Assembly: GCA_005888395.1 (NCBI GenBank)
Contig: VAXF01000011.1
Location: forward strand, 1 to 8,906
Length of the DNA stretch: 8,906 nt
Direction of reading: 5' to 3'
Source of the DNA: Actinomycetota bacterium
Lineage (GTDB): Bacteria; Actinomycetota; Acidimicrobiia; Acidimicrobiales; AC-25
Shown: positions 6,174 through 8,906 of the stretch, piece after piece
How the letters are laid out: each line of letters starts with the position of its first letter
Numbering within the stretch: position 1 is the first letter of the stretch
The notes under the pieces: model-generated
Seen by the model: the letters and a program-made list of their open reading frames with translations, nothing else
What the model was told of the DNA's origin: nothing
Databases searched by the model: none
Program-made: the position numbers and the translations under genes

Positions 6174-6824
6174 TCAGAACAGCGGGCGCTTGGCCGGAAC
6201 GCCGCTGCGGCGCGGGAAGCGCTCCGGGCACGGCGCCACCTGCCGCAGCACCTGGTAGCCGGCCTGCAACCGGATGAGGCGCTCGGGCTCGAGCCCGAGG
6301 CCCGCCAACGCGGCGGCGGGCCACCGGTGCCCCGTTGCATCCGGCGGCTCGCTCACGATCAAGCGGCCGCCGATGGCCAGGAGCGGCGCGGCGCACTCGG
6401 CGGTCACGGCGGGCGAGCCGAACGAGCGGGCGGTCACCAGGGGGTACCGGCCGCGTTGCGCCGGGTCCCGCCCCAGCTCCTCGGCCCGGCGCCGAACCAC
6501 GCCCACCCGCTCGCCCAGGCCCAGCTCGGCGACGGCCTGGCCGAGGAACTCGGCCCGGCGCTCACCGGCATCCACGAGCACCCACTCGGTCAGCGGCCAG
6601 GCGAGCGCGAGGGGGAGGCCGGGAACCCCGCCGCCACTGCCCAGGTCGAGGGCCAGCGGGGGTGGGTCTGCTCCCCAGGCCACCCGAAAGCCCTCGGCGT
6701 GGGCGAGGTGGACGGCGATGGCGCCCGGACCGAGAAAGCCGAGGGTGCGGGCCCGTTCGAGGACGCCGGCCAGCGCGGACGGTCCGCTCGCCGGTCCGCT
6801 CGCCGGTGCAGCGGCGCCGCTCAG
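6174..6824 (-). CDS. rsmG: 16S rRNA (guanine-N7) methyltransferase RsmG, start uncertain
   Basis: RsmG (GidB) methylates G527 of 16S rRNA using S-adenosylmethionine. The SAM-binding loop LDLGSGGGVPGLPLA, the family sequence VTARSFGSPAVTAECAAPLL, SEPP and the C-terminal signature RFPRRSGVPAKRPLF are all present. The frame is open from 6899. Family-like N-terminal sequence (VLERARTLGFLGPG, then AVHLAHAEGF) runs up to at least 6770. No ATG, GTG or TTG occurs in frame before GTG 6683, which would cut off this N-terminus. The best candidate is CTG 6824, which overlaps the jag stop as CTGA and gives 216 residues, a normal length. Its first residues include ASGP repeats from a 12-bp DNA repeat. An unusual start, or an error or rearrangement at the 5' end, is possible. 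Confidence 0.85.
   Translation of the reverse strand: MSGAAAPASGPASGPSALAGVLERARTLGFLGPGAIAVHLAHAEGFRVAWGADPPPLALDLGSGGGVPGLPLALAWPLTEWVLVDAGERRAEFLGQAVAELGLGERVGVVRRRAEELGRDPAQRGRYPLVTARSFGSPAVTAECAAPLLAIGGRLIVSEPPDATGHRWPAAALAGLGLEPERLIRLQAGYQVLRQVAPCPERFPRRSGVPAKRPLF
6782..6805 (-). repeat. 12-bp tandem repeat, two copies, at the rsmG 5' end
   Basis: Two exact copies of GTCCGCTCGCCG (+ strand reading) occur in tandem and encode ASGP repeats in the RsmG frame. The same unit occurs three times in jag (7458-7493). The similarity continues for about a dozen bases past the array, so the two sites share roughly 38 bases with two mismatches. Confidence 0.8.
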
Positions 6825-7705
6825 GAGCCTTCGGGCTCCTCGGTGGCGGTCGCCGCCGACTCCGGCGCGATCACGACCCGCCGCCGCGGCTCCTCGCCCT
6901 CAGAGACCGTGGCCAGTCCGGGCAGTGCGTTCACGGTGTCGTGGACGATCTTCCGGTCGGCGGCGTTCATCGGCTCGAGCGCCCGCCGGCTGCCGCTGGC
7001 CAGCACCTCGTCGGCCACCTGGCGGGTGAACCGCTCGAGCGCCTCGCGTCGCTTCTGCCGGTACCCGCTCACGTCGACGACCAGCCGGGCCGGCCGGATG
7101 GCGGCGCTGCGCTGGACGACGGTCCGCGCCAGCTCCTGGATGGCGGCGAGCGTCTGGCCGCGAGGCCCGATCAAGAGGCCGAGGTCGTCGCCGGTGGTGG
7201 CCACCTCCACGCTGTCCTCGTCGCCGGGCTCCGCCGTCACCTGCGCCTGGAGGCCGAACTCACGGACGAGCCCGGCCACGAACGTCCCCGCCATCTCGGC
7301 CTGCTCCTCCAACGACACCTCCCGGTCTCCGGTGCGCCCGCCTCGCTCCGGCTCTCCCGCCCTCGACTCGTCGCTCACGTCGTCTCCCCTCGCCCTCGCC
7401 GGTGCTCTACCCGCAGTCTCGTCTCTGTCGCCTCGCTGGGGCCGGTCGCGCCGCGCCGTCCGCTCGCCGGTCCGCTCGCCGGTCCGCTCGCCGGTGCGCC
7501 GGCGCCGTCCTCGGCGTTCGTCCTTCGGCCGGGGCGCCGTCGGTCGCACCCGCGCCCGCACGCGCGCCTCGCGCCGCCCGAACAACCCGCCCTTGCCTTC
7601 CTCGACCACCTCGAACTCGGCGTCCTCCTCGTCGACACCGAGCTGGTCGAGCGCCGCATCCTTGGCGTCGTCGAGCGTGCGCCCGGTGGTCTCGACCCAT
7701 TCCAT
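6821..7705 (-). CDS. jag: RNA-binding protein Jag/KhpB (Jag_N, KH and R3H domains)
   Basis: Jag (KhpB, EloR) is an RNA-binding protein linked to cell elongation and division in Gram-positives and is usually encoded next to yidC. The 294-residue protein has an N-terminal Jag_N domain (1-52, MEWVETTGRTLDDAKDAALD and GGLFGRREARV). A long charged, Arg-rich linker (53-132) contains TGER repeats (71-83). A KH domain follows (about 135-210) with the RNA-binding loop GPRG at 180-183. An R3H domain comes last (about 215-280) with R251-x3-H255. ATG 7705 lies four bases after the yidC stop, so translation is probably coupled. The gene ends in TGA at the putative rsmG start. The linker is longer and more repetitive than in many relatives. 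Confidence 0.94.
   Translation of the reverse strand: MEWVETTGRTLDDAKDAALDQLGVDEEDAEFEVVEEGKGGLFGRREARVRARVRPTAPRPKDERRGRRRRTGERTGERTGERTARRDRPQRGDRDETAGRAPARARGDDVSDESRAGEPERGGRTGDREVSLEEQAEMAGTFVAGLVREFGLQAQVTAEPGDEDSVEVATTGDDLGLLIGPRGQTLAAIQELARTVVQRSAAIRPARLVVDVSGYRQKRREALERFTRQVADEVLASGSRRALEPMNAADRKIVHDTVNALPGLATVSEGEEPRRRVVIAPESAATATEEPEGS
7458..7493 (-). repeat. 12-bp tandem repeat, three copies, in the jag linker
   Basis: Three exact copies of GTCCGCTCGCCG (+ strand reading) encode the TGER repeats of the Jag linker. The unit length is a multiple of three, so copy number can change without a frameshift. The same repeat, with similar flanking bases, starts rsmG about 680 bp away, where it is read in a different frame. 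Confidence 0.85.
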
Positions 7706-7709
7706 CGGC

Positions 7710-8873
7710 TCAGCGACCCTTGCCTCGGCGACGATTCCGGCGTCGAGGGGACTGCCGCGGGCGGTTCGGGTTGTCGACTGCCGGCGCGGACGAAGGCGGA
7801 GTCGGGGGCGGGGGAGGGGACGGCTCGCTCGCCTTGGCCGGCTTGCCGGGGGGCTCGGCCGTCTGGCGGAAGATCAGCGCCTGCTGGCCGATCTGCCAAA
7901 TATTGGAAACAAGGAAGTACACCACCACGCCCGCCGGGATCGAGAACGAGATGAACGCGAAGAAGACCGGGAAGATCCGGCCCATCATCTGCGCCTGCTG
8001 GTTCGCCGCTCCCGCCGGCTGGCGCGCCGTCATCTGCCGCTGCTGGTAGTACCCGCTCAGGGCGACGAGCGCGATCAGCACGTAGAACGGGAACGCCGTC
8101 CCGAAGCCGTGCACCGACGACGGCTTCTTCGAGAGGTCCATCCCGAGCCAGTTCATCTTCCCGCCGCCGCGCCGGAGGGCCTTGTAGAGCGAGCTGTCGT
8201 GGGGGATGTAGCTCGGGTTGCCGACGACGTGGCCGCGCTTGATCTGGATGCCGGTGATCTTCCCGACATGCGTCGCGCCGCTGACCACGTCCGCCGAGCT
8301 GATCTCGCCGTCGGCGATCGTGCCGCCCGTGATCTTGCCGACGACGCGGTCGCCGACAACGGCCTCCGCGCCGGTGAGGGTCCCTTCGACGACGGTTCCG
8401 CCAGCGACACGCGCCCCCGAGATGCGACACGGGCCGGTCGTCTCGGCACTGCCGGTGGCCGGGCCGTCGCAGCGGACCTTGGCGCCGGCCACCGCGTGGC
8501 CGACGCCGGTGCCACCGAGGACGAGGGCGCTGACGAGGAGGGTGTGGGTGAGGCCGCGGATCACGCGGTAGAGCACGAAGAACAGTGGGAGCTGGAGCAC
8601 CAGAGGGAGGCACCCGGCGAGCGGGTTGATCTGGTGCTCCTTGTAGAACTTCATCATCTCTTCGTTGAGCTTCTGGCGGTCACCCTTGTACTTCTGCTGG
8701 AGCCGCTTCAGCTCGGGCTGGACCTTCTGCATCGCCTGCATCGACTGCGCCTGCTTGGCGGTGAGCGGGAACAGCACCAGGCGCACCGCCACGGTGAGCA
8801 GCACGATCGACCAGCCGTACGAATGGGCGATGTCGTAGAACCAGACGAGCAGCCGCCCGAAGATGTCGAACAT
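7710..8873 (-). CDS. yidC: Membrane protein insertase YidC with an unusual extracytoplasmic insert
   Basis: YidC/Oxa1 inserts and folds membrane proteins, alone or with SecYEG. The 387-residue protein has the five-helix Gram-positive layout. TM1 (about 19-38) carries the conserved groove Arg31. A cytoplasmic helical-hairpin loop (39-82) follows, then TM2 from NPLAGCLP (83-108), TM3 (about 259-277) and TM4/TM5 (about 299-335). The cytoplasmic tail is Pro-rich and then very basic (ending RRRGKGR), suited to ribosome contact. The usual loop sequence before TM3 is present (SSLYKALRRGGGKMNWLGMDL). Between TM2 and that sequence lie roughly 100 residues not typical of the family (about 111-218), with C135 and C149 and a regular five-residue repeat. 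No lipobox is visible. ATG 8873 overlaps the yidD stop (TGATG), and jag follows four bases after the stop. Confidence 0.95.
   Translation of the reverse strand: MFDIFGRLLVWFYDIAHSYGWSIVLLTVAVRLVLFPLTAKQAQSMQAMQKVQPELKRLQQKYKGDRQKLNEEMMKFYKEHQINPLAGCLPLVLQLPLFFVLYRVIRGLTHTLLVSALVLGGTGVGHAVAGAKVRCDGPATGSAETTGPCRISGARVAGGTVVEGTLTGAEAVVGDRVVGKITGGTIADGEISSADVVSGATHVGKITGIQIKRGHVVGNPSYIPHDSSLYKALRRGGGKMNWLGMDLSKKPSSVHGFGTAFPFYVLIALVALSGYYQQRQMTARQPAGAANQQAQMMGRIFPVFFAFISFSIPAGVVVYFLVSNIWQIGQQALIFRQTAEPPGKPAKASEPSPPPPPTPPSSAPAVDNPNRPRQSPRRRNRRRGKGR
8214..8423 (-). repeat. Five-residue (15-bp) repeat array in the YidC outer loop
   Basis: Residues 151-220 divide without gaps into 14 five-residue units of the form [I/V/L]-x-x-G-x, for example ISGAR, VAGGT and VVEGT at the start and ITGGT, IADGE in the middle. 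Position 1 is nearly always aliphatic and position 4 is usually Gly or Ala. Such a period is typical of a beta-solenoid. The DNA is diverged between units, so this is an old protein-level repeat and not recent slippage. Confidence 0.75.
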
Positions 8874-8906
8874 CAGACCGTCGGGGGAACGGGGTCGAAG
8901 CCGCGG
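8873..8906 (-). CDS. yidD: C-terminal end of membrane protein insertion efficiency factor YidD (start outside window)
   Basis: Only the last ten codons lie inside the window. They read RGFDPVPPTV and then TGA. YidD proteins typically end in a G[YF]DPVP motif, and yidD normally sits directly before yidC in this cluster. The TGA shares a base with the yidC ATG (TGATG), so the genes are coupled. The fragment is short, so the call leans on the motif and the gene order. Confidence 0.75.
   Translation of the reverse strand, partial: RGFDPVPPTV

Noticed and set aside
7458..7493. CRISPR-like or insertion-sequence origin of the short repeats
   Set aside because: The units are 12 bp, directly adjacent with no spacers, in frame within coding sequence, with no terminal inverted repeats or transposase nearby.
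6335..7954. 539-codon open frame on the + strand across rsmG, jag and yidC
   Set aside because: It is Arg/Pro/Gly-rich with no recognisable domain and lies antisense to three well-identified genes. Long spurious frames are expected at this GC content.
7375..8613. 412-codon - strand frame overlapping yidC and jag
   Set aside because: It is a Pro/Arg-rich shadow of YidC and Jag, both of which are in the conserved frames.

Overview
This is a high-GC chromosomal segment from an actinobacterium. The gene order is the conserved actinobacterial block next to the replication origin: sigM-like sigma factor, its anti-sigma factor, trxB, trxA and a cwlM-like gene on the + strand, meeting parB, parA, rsmG, jag, yidC and yidD on the - strand. 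dnaA, rpmH and rnpA would be expected just beyond the right edge. The GTG starts, possible leaderless starts and RsmG sequence style fit Acidimicrobiia or a related deep actinobacterial lineage, but that placement is inference; the sequence may come from an uncultured organism.

Layout. Bases 3-1180 hold the end of an ECF sigma factor and its zinc-finger anti-sigma factor, coupled by ATGA. Bases 1128-1839 hold two small membrane proteins read in opposite directions from a 25-bp gap that appears to contain back-to-back leaderless promoters. Bases 1867-3201 hold thioredoxin reductase and thioredoxin. Bases 3202-4259 hold a CwlM-like protein with two peptidoglycan-binding domains and a degenerate amidase domain. 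It converges on parB, and the two stop codons share a CTAG. The - strand then carries parB, parA, a parS-like site, rsmG, jag, yidC and the last codons of yidD, densely packed.

The genes cover redox homeostasis (trxB/trxA, possibly under the sigma factor), cell-wall control (cwlM-like), chromosome segregation (parA, parB, parS), 16S rRNA methylation (rsmG), and membrane-protein insertion with RNA binding (yidD, yidC, jag).

The notable departures from the standard block are these. YidC carries about 100 extra residues in its extracytoplasmic loop, including some 14 uninterrupted five-residue repeats that look like a beta-solenoid. parB reads through cleanly except for two in-frame TAG codons, both where the family has Glu. 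rsmG and the cwlM-like gene have no ordinary start codon in the expected place. The same 12-bp tandem repeat occurs in jag and at the 5' end of rsmG. No RNA genes, CRISPR arrays or insertion sequences were seen, and no stretch over 300 bases lacks a gene.
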